Source of the DNA: Phycicoccus endophyticus | GTDB taxonomy: Bacteria; Actinomycetota; Actinomycetes; Actinomycetales; Dermatophilaceae | Length of the DNA stretch: 64,000 nucleotides | Reading direction: 5' to 3' | NCBI RefSeq assembly: GCF_011326735.1 | Contig: NZ_JAANCN010000001.1 | Coordinates: forward strand, 496,001 to 560,000 | Shown: piece after piece, positions 1-9,764 of the stretch | How positions within the stretch are numbered: the stretch's first letter is position 1 | How the letters are laid out: each line of letters opens with the position of its first letter | Translations under genes and position numbers: made by a program | Notes under the pieces: model-generated | Told to the model about the DNA's origin: nothing | What the model saw: the letters and a program-made list of their open reading frames with translations, nothing else | Databases searched by the model: none

Positions 1-202
1 TGTCGATGTTCGAGTTGGGGACCGAGGACTTCTTGGCCTTCTGGATCGCGTCGTAGAGCGTCGGGTTGCCCGCGGGGTCGCCGCCGCCGGTGCGCGCGGC
101 GACCTCGATGTTCTTGATGAGCTTGGCGAAGAGCTTGCCGCGCTTGGCGTCGATCGCCGCCTTCTTGTGCTTGGTGGTCGCCCACTTGGAGTGGCCGCTC
201 AT
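1..202 (-). CDS. yebC: YebC/PmpR-family regulator, 5' part only
   Basis: The 67 visible residues begin [20 protein letters not shown], the hallmark N-terminus of the YebC/PmpR family (usually about 250 aa), and continue with the family's [16 protein letters not shown] stretch. Members are DNA- or ribosome-associated proteins; several act as transcriptional regulators and some help translation of difficult motifs. The gene runs off the left edge of the window. Its ATG overlaps the pdxT stop by four bases (ATGA), so it is translationally coupled downstream of pdxT, the standard actinobacterial pdxT-yebC order. Identity is near certain; the precise role is not shown by the sequence. Confidence 0.95.
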   Translation of the reverse strand, partial: MSGHSKWATTKHKKAAIDAKRGKLFAKLIKNIEVAARTGGGDPAGNPTLYDAIQKAKKSSVPNSNID

Positions 203-819
203 GAACGCTCCCTCAGACTCTCTCTCACGATGTCGGCGAACAGCCGGTGCACCCGGTGGTCTCCGGTCACCTCGGGGTGGAAGGACGTGACCAGCAGGTT
301 CCGCTGCCGCGCGGCGACGATCCTACCCGTGGCCGGCCCGTGCTCGACCCGCGCCAGGACCTCGACCGTCGGCCCGGCCTCCTCGACCCACGGAGCCCGG
401 ATGAAGACCGCACGCACCGGCTCGCCCCCGAGCTCGCGGATGTGGAGGTCCTCCTCGAAGGAGTCCAGCTGGCGCCCGAAGGCGTTGCGGCGCACGAGGA
501 TGTCCATCCCCCCGAGGGTCTGCTGGCCGGGGGCGCCGTCCGCGAGGCGGTCGGCGAGCATGATCATCCCGGCGCACGAACCGTAGACCGGCAGGCCGGC
601 CGCGATCCGCTCGCGCAGGGGCTGCTGGAGCTCGAAGACCCGCACGAGCTTGTCCATGGTCGTCGACTCGCCACCGGGGACGACGAGACCGTCGACGGCC
701 TCGAGCTCGCTCCTACGGCGCACGGTGGTCGCCCTCGCCCCGCCGCGCTCGAGTGCCTGGAGGTGCTCGCGCACGTCGCCCTGGACGGCGAGGACTCCGA
801 TGGTCGCGGTGGTGGTCAC
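199..819 (-). CDS. pdxT: Pyridoxal 5'-phosphate synthase glutaminase subunit PdxT
   Basis: The 206 aa class I glutamine amidotransferase supplies ammonia to PdxS for PLP synthesis. Visible motifs are [13 protein letters not shown] at the N-terminus, PGGEST, the nucleophile elbow YGSCAGM, and the C-terminal SFHPE carrying the His-Glu pair. I chose the GTG at 819 rather than a longer ATG start because homology begins there and a TAGAGT box lies 8 nt upstream (828-833), fitting a leaderless transcript. It couples to yebC through ATGA. Its partner pdxS is not adjacent: kynU and a repeat array lie between them, so pdxT seems to have its own promoter. Confidence 0.95.
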   Translation of the reverse strand: MTTTATIGVLAVQGDVREHLQALERGGARATTVRRRSELEAVDGLVVPGGESTTMDKLVRVFELQQPLRERIAAGLPVYGSCAGMIMLADRLADGAPGQQTLGGMDILVRRNAFGRQLDSFEEDLHIRELGGEPVRAVFIRAPWVEEAGPTVEVLARVEHGPATGRIVAARQRNLLVTSFHPEVTGDHRVHRLFADIVRESLRERS

Positions 820-937
820 GCCCGCCGACTCTACGGCGTGCCGGGGGGTGGGCCAGATGCCGCGCCCCGCCTGTGCACCCGCTCGGTCGAGCCGGCGCTC
901 GCTCGACCGCCCCCGCCCGCGCGCTACCGTCGCCACC

Positions 938-2176
938 ATGACCTCCGCGCTGACCGAACGGGCCCGCGCGCTCGACGCCGAGCACGCCGCCACCGACCTG
1001 CGCGGCCGCTTCCGCCTGCCTGCCGAGGTGGTCTACCTCGACGGCAACTCCCTCGGCGCCCTACCCGTCGGGGTCGCCGAGGCGGTCTCGGACGTCGTGC
1101 AGCGCCAGTGGGGCAGCAGGCTGGTCGCCAGCTGGAACGAGTCGGACTGGTGGGGTGCCCCCACCCGCGTCGGGGACCGGGTCGGCGCGCTGGTCGGCGC
1201 GGACGAGGGCCAGGTCGTGTGCACGGACTCGACGACGGTCAACCTCTACAAGTGCGTCGTCGCGGCGGCGCGGATGCGGCCGGGGCGGCGGGTCGTCCTC
1301 ACCGACCCCGGGTCCTTCCCCACCGACCTCTATGTCACCGAGGCGGCCGCGCGCGACCACGGGCTGACCGTCGAGCGGGTCGCGCCGCCGCAGGCCCCGG
1401 CCCGGATCGCCGAGCTCGGCGACGACCTCGTCCTCGCCGCGTACAGCTCGGTCGACTACCGCACCGGCGAGCTGTGGGACCTGCCTGCCGTCACGAGCGC
1501 CGCCCACGCGGTGGGCGCCCTCGTGTGCTGGGACCTGTGCCACTCGGCCGGGGTGCTCGACGTCGCGCTCGACGCCCATGGGGTCGACCTCGCGGTCGGC
1601 TGCGGCTACAAGTACCTCAACGGTGGGCCCGGAGCGCCCGCCTTCCTCTACGTCGCCCGGCGCCACCAGGAGGCCTTCGACCAGCCGCTCGCGGGATGGA
1701 ACGGCCACGCGCGGCCGTTCGCGATGGCCCCCGACTACGCCCCGGCGCCGGGGGTGGCGCGCGGTCGGGTGGGCACTCCCCCGATGCTGTCGATGCTGGC
1801 GCTCGAGGCGGCGCTGCGCACGTACGACGCGGTGACGGTCGCCGATCTGCGCGCCCGGTCGGTCTCGCTCACCGGGTTCTTCCTCGAGTGCCTCGACGCG
1901 CTCCTTCCCGAGGTCGAGGTCGCGACGCCGCGCGAGCCCGGCCGCCGCGGTTCTCAGGTCAGCCTGCGTCACCCGGCGGCGTACGAGGTCGTCCAGGCGC
2001 TCATCGCCCGGGGCGTCGTCGGCGACTTCCGCGAGCCGGACATCGTCCGGCTCGGGTTCGCGCCGATGTACCTGACCCACGCCGACGTCCTCCGGGCCGC
2101 CGAGCAGCTGCGCGCGGTGCTCGACGGGCGCGAGCACGAGCGCCCCGAGCACGCTGCCCGCCCCACCGTCACCTGA
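938..2176 (+). CDS. kynU: Kynureninase
   Basis: The 412 aa PLP enzyme cleaves kynurenine to anthranilate and alanine in tryptophan catabolism. It shows YLDGNSLG near the N-terminus, the phosphate-binding region around [17 protein letters not shown] with the cofactor aspartate, and the PLP lysine in [10 protein letters not shown] (about K225). Length fits the family. A TACCGT box at 925-930 ends 7 nt before the ATG, so transcription is probably leaderless. No tryptophan dioxygenase or formamidase is adjacent. It lies opposite to, and between, pdxS and pdxT, which are normally neighbours, so it looks like an insertion into that locus. A hairpin repeat begins one base after its stop codon. Confidence 0.93.
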   Translation: MTSALTERARALDAEHAATDLRGRFRLPAEVVYLDGNSLGALPVGVAEAVSDVVQRQWGSRLVASWNESDWWGAPTRVGDRVGALVGADEGQVVCTDSTTVNLYKCVVAAARMRPGRRVVLTDPGSFPTDLYVTEAAARDHGLTVERVAPPQAPARIAELGDDLVLAAYSSVDYRTGELWDLPAVTSAAHAVGALVCWDLCHSAGVLDVALDAHGVDLAVGCGYKYLNGGPGAPAFLYVARRHQEAFDQPLAGWNGHARPFAMAPDYAPAPGVARGRVGTPPMLSMLALEAALRTYDAVTVADLRARSVSLTGFFLECLDALLPEVEVATPREPGRRGSQVSLRHPAAYEVVQALIARGVVGDFREPDIVRLGFAPMYLTHADVLRAAEQLRAVLDGREHERPEHAARPTVT

Positions 2177-2177
2177 G

Positions 2178-2257
2178 CCACAACTTTCCCTCCGGCTGCC
2201 GGAACCTTCAGTGAGCGGCCCCTTGAATGCGGCAGGTCGCTGAAGGTCCCGGCAGGT
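2178..2257 (+). repeat. Stop-anchored hairpin repeat, copy A1
   Basis: The element starts one base after the kynU TGA with CCACAACTTTCCCTCCGG, followed by an inverted repeat: CTGCCGGAACCTTCAG at 2196-2211 and CTGAAGGTCCCGGCAG at 2240-2255 (one mismatch), with a 28-nt loop containing GCGGCCCCTTG and GCGGCAGGTCG. Related copies follow msrB (41035-41112) and hemQ (42319-42243). Position and stem strength would suit a transcription terminator or 3' mRNA stabiliser, but the conserved flank and loop suggest a repeat family and not just a hairpin. Confidence 0.85.
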
Positions 2258-2384
2258 GTGCGACGGCGGCGAAGGTTCCGGCAGGTGGCTGAAGGCTCTG
2301 ACAGATTTGCGACGGCGGCGAAGGTTCCGGCAGGTCGCCGAAGGTTCCGGCAGGTGTGCGACGGCGGCGAAGGCTGGCGACGGC
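2238..2384. repeat. Imperfect 20-bp tandem repeats with 9-bp insertions
   Basis: Units resembling CGCCGAAGGTTCCGGCAGGT occur at 2238, 2267, 2287, 2316, 2336 and a decayed one at 2365. A nine-base block (G/T)TGCGACGG precedes every second unit (2258, 2307, 2356), giving an alternating 20/29 pattern. The unit equals the 3' arm of the hairpin repeat. The array lies in the convergent gap between kynU and pdxS and holds no plausible gene. Bases 2385-2449 carry no feature I can name. Confidence 0.8.
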
Positions 2385-2449
2385 GCCAGGGGCTGTCCGA
2401 GGGTGCAGCGGCCGGCCGAGCGAGCCGGTGGCACCGGCGCGTCGGCGTC

Positions 2450-2571
2450 CTGCCGGAACCTTCAGTGAGCGGCCCCTTGCATGCGGCAGGTCGCCGAAGG
2501 TTATGGCAGGTGGCTGAAGGTTCTGACAGGTGGCTGACCGCGCCGGCAGGTGGCTGAAGGTATCGGCAGGT
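2450..2571 (+). repeat. Hairpin repeat copy A2 plus four tandem 20-bp units
   Basis: A second hairpin has its 5' arm CTGCCGGAACCTTCAG at 2450-2465 and its 3' arm at 2494-2509, with a loop nearly identical to copy A1. It lacks the AACTTTC flank. The 3' arm is the first of four exact-length 20-bp units (2492, 2512, 2532, 2552), each ending in GGCAGGT or GACAGGT. The rest of the gap to pdxS (2572-2624) shows nothing recognisable. Confidence 0.8.
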
Positions 2572-2624
2572 AAGTGACTGGCTGCGGGCGCCGGCGGCCG
2601 ACGGACGTCGCCCCGCGGGCGCAG

Positions 2625-3533
<909 letters not shown>

Positions 3534-3576
3534 GGTCGCGATTGTAGGTCGGGCGGGGCGGGCCCGGCGGAGGCGG

Positions 3577-4176
3577 TCATCGGCCGAGGGCGGCCGGGAC
3601 CTCGTCGTCGAACTCCACCCGCTCCGGCAGCCCCGCGTGCCCGGCGAGCCGGAACCACCGCACGGCCCGCTTCGCCCGCACCCGCCGCACCTCGCGCACC
3701 GCGTCGTTGTGGAAGCGGCGCGCCATGCGCACCCGCAGCGCGCTGGCCCCGATCCGCTCGAGCGCCTCCTCGACGAGCTCGTCGCCCTCGGCCCGCAGCC
3801 CGGTGACGAGCTCGTCGGTCAGCGTCAGGGAGAGCACCTCGGTCAAGGTGGCCTCGACCTGCTCGCGACCCCCGAAGTGCTGGCCGTCGAGGAGGTCCTC
3901 GGCGAGCGGGTGCTCGGTGGTCCGTTCGATCGACTCGGTCGCCGCGTCGGTGAGCAGCAGGGCGGTGGCCGGGTCGAGTGCGCCGCTCGTCGCGAGCTCC
4001 AGCGTGGCCTCCGCCCGGCGGACGAGCTGGGCGTCCAGCGCGGACATCGCCCCCTCGACCTTGGTGTGCAGCCGGTCGAGGCGGGCCGCAGCGTAGGAGA
4101 GGTACCAGGCCGCGGCGATGAGCGCGATGACGAGGAAGGTCGCGACCTGGAGGACGTCGATGTCGAGACCGCTCAC
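3577..4176 (-). CDS. LemA-like single-pass membrane protein of the PIM operon
   Basis: The 199 aa protein begins with one hydrophobic helix (about residues 9-27, [20 protein letters not shown]), followed by a helical stretch [20 protein letters not shown] that resembles the start of the LemA fold, then a mostly helical, charged remainder ending acidic. The GTG start overlaps the pimA stop as GTGA, making it the last gene of the pgsA-patA-pimA operon; in mycobacteria that position holds a NUDIX hydrolase. Its function is unknown. The LemA resemblance is my reading of the N-terminal half only. Confidence 0.7.
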   Translation of the reverse strand: MSGLDIDVLQVATFLVIALIAAAWYLSYAAARLDRLHTKVEGAMSALDAQLVRRAEATLELATSGALDPATALLLTDAATESIERTTEHPLAEDLLDGQHFGGREQVEATLTEVLSLTLTDELVTGLRAEGDELVEEALERIGASALRVRMARRFHNDAVREVRRVRAKRAVRWFRLAGHAGLPERVEFDDEVPAALGR

Positions 4177-5369
4177 GACCCGCCTCCCCCGGTGCCGGGC
4201 ACGCTGCGCACCAGCCGGTTCCACAGGGTGCGCGGGGCGGGGTCGGGCACCTCGGCGTGGGCGCCGGCCAGCACGGTCTCGTAGACGGCCATCACCTGGC
4301 CGGAGACGCGGGACCAGTCGAAGGCCCGTGCCCGCTCCCGCCCGGCCGCCCGCAGCGACGCGCGGCGGGCGCCGTCGCCGAGGAGCGCGGTGAGGGCCGC
4401 CGCCAGAGCGGAGGGCGACCCCGTCTCGAAGGTGACGCCGCACCGGCCCCCGTCGAGGACGGCGACGAAGGCGGACAGGTCGGAGGCCACGACCGGGGCG
4501 CCCGCGGCCATCGCCTCGACGAGGACGATGCCGAAGCTCTCGCCCCCGAGGTGAGGCGCGACGTAGGCGTCGACCGAGCGCAGCAGGGTCGCCTTGTCGG
4601 GGTCCGAGACCGCACCGAGGACGGTCGTCGCCGCGCGGGCCCGCGGGTCGGCGCGGCGCAGCAGGTCCTGCGCGTCTCCCGGCCCGGCGACGAGCAGCCG
4701 CGTGCCGGGATGGCTCTCGAGGACGGCCGGCAGGGCGCGCAGCAGCACGTCGAGGCCCTTGCGGGGCTCGTCGACCCGGCCGAGGAAGGCCAGCGTCGGC
4801 GCCGAGGGCCGCCCGGTCCACGCCTCGCGCGCCGGGGCCGCGCCGAACCGGTCGACGTGCACCCCGTTCGGGACGATGTACGTCTCGCCCCCGAGGTGGC
4901 TGCGCACCGTCCGGGCGGCGTCCTCGGAGACGGCGATCCGGCCACGGATCTTCTCCAGCGACGGCCGAAGCAGCGGGTTGGCGGCGTGCATCGCACGGGA
5001 GCGCACCGTCGAGGTGTGGAACGTCGCCACGACGGGGTCCTCCGCCGCCCACAGCGCCATCAGCGAGACCGACGGGGTCACCGGCTCGTGGAGGTGGACG
5101 ATGTCGAACCGCCCGCCCTCCAGCCAGCGGGCGACCCGGGCCGAGGTCACCGGCCCGAAGGTCAGCCGGGCCACCGAGCCGTTGTACCGCACGGGCACCG
5201 CCCGGCCGCACGACGTGAGGTACGGCGGCAGGTCGGCGTCGTCGTCCGCCGGTGCCAGCACGGAGACCTCGTGGCCCTGGGCGAGGAAGACCTCGGCGAG
5301 GTCGCGCACGTGGAACTGCACCCCGCCGGGCACGTCGAAGGAGTACGGGCAGACCATCCCGACCCTCAT
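4173..5369 (-). CDS. pimA: Phosphatidylinositol mannosyltransferase PimA
   Basis: The 398 aa GT-B, GT4-family glycosyltransferase transfers the first mannose from GDP-mannose to phosphatidylinositol on the inner membrane face. It begins MRVGMVCPYSFDVPGGVQFH, carries HLHEP, the FHTS region, FLGRVDEPRKG and the donor-site GGESFGIVLVEAMAAG with its EX7E pattern. It is coupled by ATGA to the acyltransferase upstream and by GTGA to the membrane protein downstream. The operon context (pgsA-patA-pimA) makes the specific assignment much safer than sequence class alone. Confidence 0.92.
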   Translation of the reverse strand: MRVGMVCPYSFDVPGGVQFHVRDLAEVFLAQGHEVSVLAPADDDADLPPYLTSCGRAVPVRYNGSVARLTFGPVTSARVARWLEGGRFDIVHLHEPVTPSVSLMALWAAEDPVVATFHTSTVRSRAMHAANPLLRPSLEKIRGRIAVSEDAARTVRSHLGGETYIVPNGVHVDRFGAAPAREAWTGRPSAPTLAFLGRVDEPRKGLDVLLRALPAVLESHPGTRLLVAGPGDAQDLLRRADPRARAATTVLGAVSDPDKATLLRSVDAYVAPHLGGESFGIVLVEAMAAGAPVVASDLSAFVAVLDGGRCGVTFETGSPSALAAALTALLGDGARRASLRAAGRERARAFDWSRVSGQVMAVYETVLAGAHAEVPDPAPRTLWNRLVRSVPGTGGGGS

Positions 5370-6307
5370 CGGCCGACCCCCGCCCGCGCGAGCCGCTCCT
5401 CGTCGAGGTCCTCGAGGAAGACCCGCTGGAGCATGTGCCAGTCGGCCGGGTGGCTGCGGACGGCCGCGCCGAGGGCGTCGGCGCACTGCTGGGTCATCGC
5501 GAGGACCTTCTCGCGGGTCGCACCGGTGCTCGGGACGGCGACCGCGGGGTGGAAGGTGATGACGATGCCCCAGCCGCGCCCCCGCCGCTCGTGGCGGATG
5601 GACACCGGCACGAGCGGCCGGCGCTCGGCCAGCGCCAGCGCGGCCGGCCCGGGGGCCATCCGGGCCGGGCGGCCACACAGGTCGACGGTGACGCCGTGGT
5701 GGGTGAGGTCGCGGTCGGCGAGCAGGGGGATCAGCCCGGGCCGGCGCGCGGCCTCCCGCAGCGCCGGGAAGACCGCGGGCCCTCCGGTCAGCGGCAGGAT
5801 CGTCATCCCGAGACCCTCCCGGAAGGCGAGGAACTCCTCGAACACCTCCTCCGGCTCCAGCCGCTCGGCCACCGTCGTCACCGGCGCGAGGTGCACGCTC
5901 GCCCAGGCGCCGGCCAGGTCCCAGTTGCCGAGGTGGCCGAGGAAGCAGACGAGCGACCCGCCCGCGTCGAGCACCTCGCGCACCGGCCCGTCGCCCTCGG
6001 GCCGCACACGGGCCGCGAGCTCCTCGGGCCCCAGCTCCGGCAGCCGGAACGCCTCGCAGTAGTAGCGCAGGTAGGCGCGCATGCCCGCCCGGGTGAGGGC
6101 GTCGAGCTCGTCGCCCGCCAGGTCGGGGCGCACGCGGGCGTAGTTGGCGCGCAGGGCTCGCGCCCCGCCGCGGGCGACCGTGAGGTCGGCGAGGCCGTCG
6201 AAGGCCCGGTAGGCCAGCCCCTCGGGCATCCGCCGCACCGCCCCCCAGCCGAGCCGGTACGCGGCCAGCGTCCCGGCGTCGGTCAGCCGGCGGGGCAGCG
6301 ACCTCAC
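5366..6307 (-). CDS. patA: Phosphatidylinositol mannoside acyltransferase
   Basis: The 313 aa lysophospholipid-acyltransferase-family protein (LpxL/HtrB-like) is predicted to acylate the mannose of PIM1/PIM2 at the membrane. Visible features are GSLVCFLGHLGNWDLAGAW, which contains the HX4D acceptor/catalytic motif as HLGNWD, and the later RPLVPVSI segment. I use the GTG at 6307 because it overlaps the pgsA stop as GTGA and follows the operon's pattern; longer readings run inside pgsA. It sits between pgsA and pimA exactly as in mycobacteria. Confidence 0.9.
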   Translation of the reverse strand: MRSLPRRLTDAGTLAAYRLGWGAVRRMPEGLAYRAFDGLADLTVARGGARALRANYARVRPDLAGDELDALTRAGMRAYLRYYCEAFRLPELGPEELAARVRPEGDGPVREVLDAGGSLVCFLGHLGNWDLAGAWASVHLAPVTTVAERLEPEEVFEEFLAFREGLGMTILPLTGGPAVFPALREAARRPGLIPLLADRDLTHHGVTVDLCGRPARMAPGPAALALAERRPLVPVSIRHERRGRGWGIVITFHPAVAVPSTGATREKVLAMTQQCADALGAAVRSHPADWHMLQRVFLEDLDEERLARAGVGR

Positions 6308-6918
6308 GCGGGACCCAGGGCCTGGCGACGCACCTCGAGGATCCGCTGGACGACGGTGACCAGGCTCGCGAGCGCCAGGAGCGCCAGGACCGTGCCGAGG
6401 AAGCCGGTGGGGATGTCGAACCACCCGGTGAGGCCGGTGGCGACGAGGACCGCCACGAGCCGGTCGGCACGCTCGGCGATGCCGACGTTCGCGGTCATCC
6501 CGAGGCCCTCGGCGCGCGCCTTGGCGTAGGACACGACGCTGCCGAGGATGAGGCAGGCGAGCGCGAGCGCGGCCATGTAGGCGTTGCCGCCGTCACCGGA
6601 GTACCACAGGACCAACCCGCCGAAGATCGCCGCGTCACCCACCCGGTCGAGGGTCGAGTCGAGGTAGGCCCCCCAGCGGCTCGAGCGGCCCGTGCGTCGC
6701 GCCATGATCCCGTCGACCGTGTCGGAGAAGACGAACGCGGTGACCACCAGGGTGCCGACGAGGAACTCGCCGCGGGGGTAGAACGCCAGCGCGCCGGCCG
6801 CCACCCCGATCGTGCCGATGACGGTCACGACGTCCGGGCTCACCCCGAGCCGGACGAGGAAGGCGGCCACCGGCGTGAGCAGCTTGGTGAAGAAGGCACG
6901 GGCGTATCGGTTGAGCAT
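6304..6918 (-). CDS. pgsA: Phosphatidylinositol phosphate synthase (CDP-alcohol phosphatidyltransferase)
   Basis: The 204 aa multi-pass membrane enzyme condenses CDP-diacylglycerol with inositol phosphate. The CDP-alcohol phosphotransferase signature DG-X2-AR-X8-G-X3-D-X3-D is present in full (DGIMARR ... GAYLDSTLD, about residues 66-89). Several hydrophobic helices follow. It is the first gene of the PIM operon; a TACGCT box about 10 nt before the ATG suggests a very short leader. Substrate is inferred from the patA/pimA context, since the domain alone does not separate inositol from glycerol enzymes. Confidence 0.9.
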   Translation of the reverse strand: MLNRYARAFFTKLLTPVAAFLVRLGVSPDVVTVIGTIGVAAGALAFYPRGEFLVGTLVVTAFVFSDTVDGIMARRTGRSSRWGAYLDSTLDRVGDAAIFGGLVLWYSGDGGNAYMAALALACLILGSVVSYAKARAEGLGMTANVGIAERADRLVAVLVATGLTGWFDIPTGFLGTVLALLALASLVTVVQRILEVRRQALGPA

Positions 6919-7060
6919 GGTGCTCGCCAGCGTAGTGGGACCGCCGCGCGGGCCGCGTGAGCCGGGCCGGGCGCGGCGCTCGCGGTGGGGTGGCGCAGGT
7001 CTCCCGGGCGTGGGGGTGCGTCCCCTTGTGTGCCGTCGCGGCGTGGAGTTGATTGGGGTC

Positions 7061-9166
7061 ATGAGCAGCGCAGCCACCGCCCCCGTCGTCGCCGACCCCC
7101 GTCGGCTCCGCACCGTCCTCCTCGTCGGCCCGAGCGGCGCCGGCGCCTCGCGGCTGTTCGACCGGGTGGTCGACACCCTGGCCCCCGGCCGCAGCACCCG
7201 GGCCCGAGGGGACGCGGCGGTGGGCCTGCGGGCGGCGACGCTCGAGCTCGGGGAGGTGGTGCTGACCCTCCTCGACGCCCCGGGCAACCCCGACTTCGTC
7301 GGGCAGGTGAGGGCGGGTCTGCGCGCTGCGGACGCCGCCCTCTTCGTCGTCTCGGCCGCCGACGGTGCCGACGCGCACTCGCGCTCGCTGTGGCACGAGT
7401 GCGCACTCGTCGGCATGCCCCGCGCCGTCGTCGTCACCCAGCTCGACGCGCGCGACGCCGACTTCACCGCGACCCTGGAGGACTGCCGCGCGCACTTCGG
7501 CGCCGGCATCCAGCCGCTCGGGGTCCCCGTCACGGGGCCGGACGGGCAGGGCACCTCGATCGCCGACCTGCTCCTCGGCGAGATCCACGACTACGACGGC
7601 GAGCGGCGCACCGTGCGCCCGGCAGGCGCCGAGCACGCGGGCGCCTTCGACACCCACCGCCCCGGCCTCGTCGAGGGGATCATCGAGGAGTCCGAGGACC
7701 CCGACCTCATGGACCGCTACCTCTCCGGGGAGGAGCTGGACTTCGCCACCCTCGAGCGTGACCTGCTCCAGGCGGTCGCCCACGGCAGCTTCCACCCCGT
7801 CCTGCCGGTCTCCGGCGAGACCGGCGCCGGCGTCGACGTGCTCCTCCACCTCCTCGAGGCGGCCTTCCCGCACCCCGGCCTGCGCCCGACGCCCTCGGTG
7901 ACGGCGGTGGGCGGCGGCGAGCCCGTGGAGGTCACCCCCGACCCCGACGGTCCGCTCGTCGCCGAGGTCGTCCACACGGCGTCGGACGCGTACGTCGGGC
8001 ACCTGTCCCTGGTGCGCGTGTTCTCGGGGACGCTGCGTGCCGACCGGCCGGTGCACGTCTCGGGGCACCTCGACCTGCTCGAGGGCCCCACCGGCGAGGG
8101 GCACGAGGCCCACGACGAGGACGTCCGTCCGGGCTCGCTCGCGGCGCCGCTCGACGGTGAGCTGCTGCCCAAGGACTCCGCCGTCGCGGGCGAGGTCGTC
8201 GTCGTCACCAAGCTCGCCGGCGCGCAGACCTCCGACACCCTCTCCGACCCCGCCCGACCGCTGCTCGTCACCCCGTGGGCGCTGCCGGACGCCCTCCTGC
8301 CGGCCGCCGTGCAGGCCGTGACCCGCGCGGACGAGGACCGGATGCCGGTCGCCTTCCACGAGCTGGCGGCGGAGGACCCGGCCCTGCGGATCGAGCACGA
8401 CCCGGAGACCGGGCAGGTCGTGCTGTGGACGACCGGTCCGGCACACCTCGAGCTCGTCCTGCACCGGCTGCGGGAGCGGTTCAACGTCGGCGTCGAGCAG
8501 GTGCCGGTCAAGGTCGCGCTCAAGGAGACCGCGGTGGCCCGCGCCGAGGCCCAGGGGCGGCACGTCAAGCAGTCCGGCGGCCACGGGCAGTACGCGGTCT
8601 GCCAGCTGGTCGTGGAGCCGCTGCCCCGCGGTGCCGGGGTCGAGTTCACCGAGGTGGTCGTCGGGGGCGCGGTGCCGCGGCAGTTCATCGGCAGCGTCGA
8701 GAAGGGTGTCCATGCCCAGCTCGCCAGGGGCCTGCTCGCCGGGTGGCCGGTCACCGACGTGCGGGTCACCCTCACCGACGGCAAGGCACACAGCGTCGAC
8801 TCCTCGGACATGGCCTTCCAGACGGCGGCGGGCCTCGCGCTGCGCGAGCTCGCCTCGCCCGCGACGATGTGCCTGCTCGAGCCGGTCGACACCGTGCGGG
8901 TCACCCTCGACGACGAGTACCTCGGCGCGGTGATGACCGACATCGGGACCCGCCGCGGGCAGATCATCGGCTCGGAGCCGGACCAGGAGGAGGGCCGCTC
9001 GGTCCTCGAGGCGGCCGTCCCCCGCCTGGAGCTGCTCGACTACGCCGTCGCCCTGCGCTCGCTGGCCCACGGCACCGGCACCTTCCACCGTGAGCCGCGC
9101 GGCTACGAGCAGCTGCCGGAGCGGATCGCCCGCCAGCACCTGGCCGCGCAGCCCGCGCCGGCGTAG
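7061..9166 (+). CDS. EF-G-like protein (FusA2 type) with degenerate GTPase motifs
   Basis: This 701 aa translational-GTPase paralogue keeps the EF-G architecture: an N-terminal G domain, a domain II around HLSLVRVFSGTLRADRPV, and domain IV with the landmark KQSGGHGQYA. The nucleotide motifs are eroded. The P-loop reads GPSGAGASR with the essential lysine replaced by alanine (about residue 29), G3 reads DAPG, and the NKXD motif reads TQLD. Mycobacterial FusA2, as I recall it, keeps the P-loop lysine. It probably does not work as a normal elongation factor; a ribosome-binding or regulatory role is a guess. It is oriented opposite to the flanking lipid genes and ends 6 nt from the convergent HIT gene. 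Confidence 0.85.
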   Translation: MSSAATAPVVADPRRLRTVLLVGPSGAGASRLFDRVVDTLAPGRSTRARGDAAVGLRAATLELGEVVLTLLDAPGNPDFVGQVRAGLRAADAALFVVSAADGADAHSRSLWHECALVGMPRAVVVTQLDARDADFTATLEDCRAHFGAGIQPLGVPVTGPDGQGTSIADLLLGEIHDYDGERRTVRPAGAEHAGAFDTHRPGLVEGIIEESEDPDLMDRYLSGEELDFATLERDLLQAVAHGSFHPVLPVSGETGAGVDVLLHLLEAAFPHPGLRPTPSVTAVGGGEPVEVTPDPDGPLVAEVVHTASDAYVGHLSLVRVFSGTLRADRPVHVSGHLDLLEGPTGEGHEAHDEDVRPGSLAAPLDGELLPKDSAVAGEVVVVTKLAGAQTSDTLSDPARPLLVTPWALPDALLPAAVQAVTRADEDRMPVAFHELAAEDPALRIEHDPETGQVVLWTTGPAHLELVLHRLRERFNVGVEQVPVKVALKETAVARAEAQGRHVKQSGGHGQYAVCQLVVEPLPRGAGVEFTEVVVGGAVPRQFIGSVEKGVHAQLARGLLAGWPVTDVRVTLTDGKAHSVDSSDMAFQTAAGLALRELASPATMCLLEPVDTVRVTLDDEYLGAVMTDIGTRRGQIIGSEPDQEEGRSVLEAAVPRLELLDYAVALRSLAHGTGTFHREPRGYEQLPERIARQHLAAQPAPA

Positions 9167-9172
9167 CGCCGC

Positions 9173-9712
9173 TCAGGCGGGCCAGTGCTCGCTGAGCCGG
9201 GAGCGCACGTCCTCGAGCAGCATCGGCAGGGCCTTGGTCCGGGCGATGATCGGGAGGAAGTTGCTGTCGCCGCCCCAGCGCGGGACCACGTGCTGGTGCA
9301 GGTGGGCGGCGACCCCGGCGCCGGCGACCTCGCCCTGGTTCATCCCGAGGTTGAACCCCATCGGCGCCGAGGCCGCCTCGAGGGCCCGCACGGCGCCCTT
9401 GGTCAGCGTGGTGAACTCGGCGGTCTCCTCGTCGGTGAGGTCGACGTAGCGCGCGACGTGCCGGTAGGGGCAGACGAGGACGTGCCCGGGGTTGTACGGG
9501 AAGAGGTTCATCACGACGTAGCAGTGCTCGCCGCGGTGCACGACGAGCCCCTCCTCGTCGCTCTTGCCCGGTGCCGCGCAGAAGGGGCAGCCCTGCCCGG
9601 GGTCGGGGTCGGGGCGCTCGCCGTGGATGTACACCATCCGGTGGGGCGTCCACAGCCGCTCGAAGCCGTCCGGATCGCCGACGAAGTCGGCCGGGTCCTC
9701 GAGGTCGGGCAT
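9173..9712 (-). CDS. HIT-family nucleotide phosphorylase/hydrolase
   Basis: The 179 aa protein has the CPFC zinc-like pair near the N-terminus (about residues 42-45), FPYNPGHVLVCPYRHV, and the catalytic HIT triad as HLHQHVV. It resembles the mycobacterial diadenosine tetraphosphate phosphorylase encoded beside pgsA (Rv2613c), so it likely cleaves dinucleoside polyphosphates. TAGGAT at 9719-9724 lies 6 nt before the ATG (leaderless). In most relatives it directly precedes pgsA; here the EF-G-like gene is inserted between them on the other strand. Confidence 0.9.
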   Translation of the reverse strand: MPDLEDPADFVGDPDGFERLWTPHRMVYIHGERPDPDPGQGCPFCAAPGKSDEEGLVVHRGEHCYVVMNLFPYNPGHVLVCPYRHVARYVDLTDEETAEFTTLTKGAVRALEAASAPMGFNLGMNQGEVAGAGVAAHLHQHVVPRWGGDSNFLPIIARTKALPMLLEDVRSRLSEHWPA

Positions 9713-9764
9713 GCCTCGATCCTAGGACCGGGGCCGCGGGCGCTCGCGGCGGCCGGCGCGCTCC

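Noticed and set aside
2178-2211. Copy A1 as a plain intrinsic terminator
   Set aside because: A terminator role is possible, but conserved flank and loop at three loci show it is a repeat family first.
247-2214. Long plus-strand frame of 655 codons over pdxT and kynU
   Set aside because: It is antisense to pdxT and out of frame with kynU, Arg/Pro/Gly-rich, with no recognisable domain. High-GC codon bias creates such shadows.
2238-2571. CRISPR array
   Set aside because: The units are contiguous or separated by one identical nine-base block, so there are no unique spacers, no leader and no cas genes.
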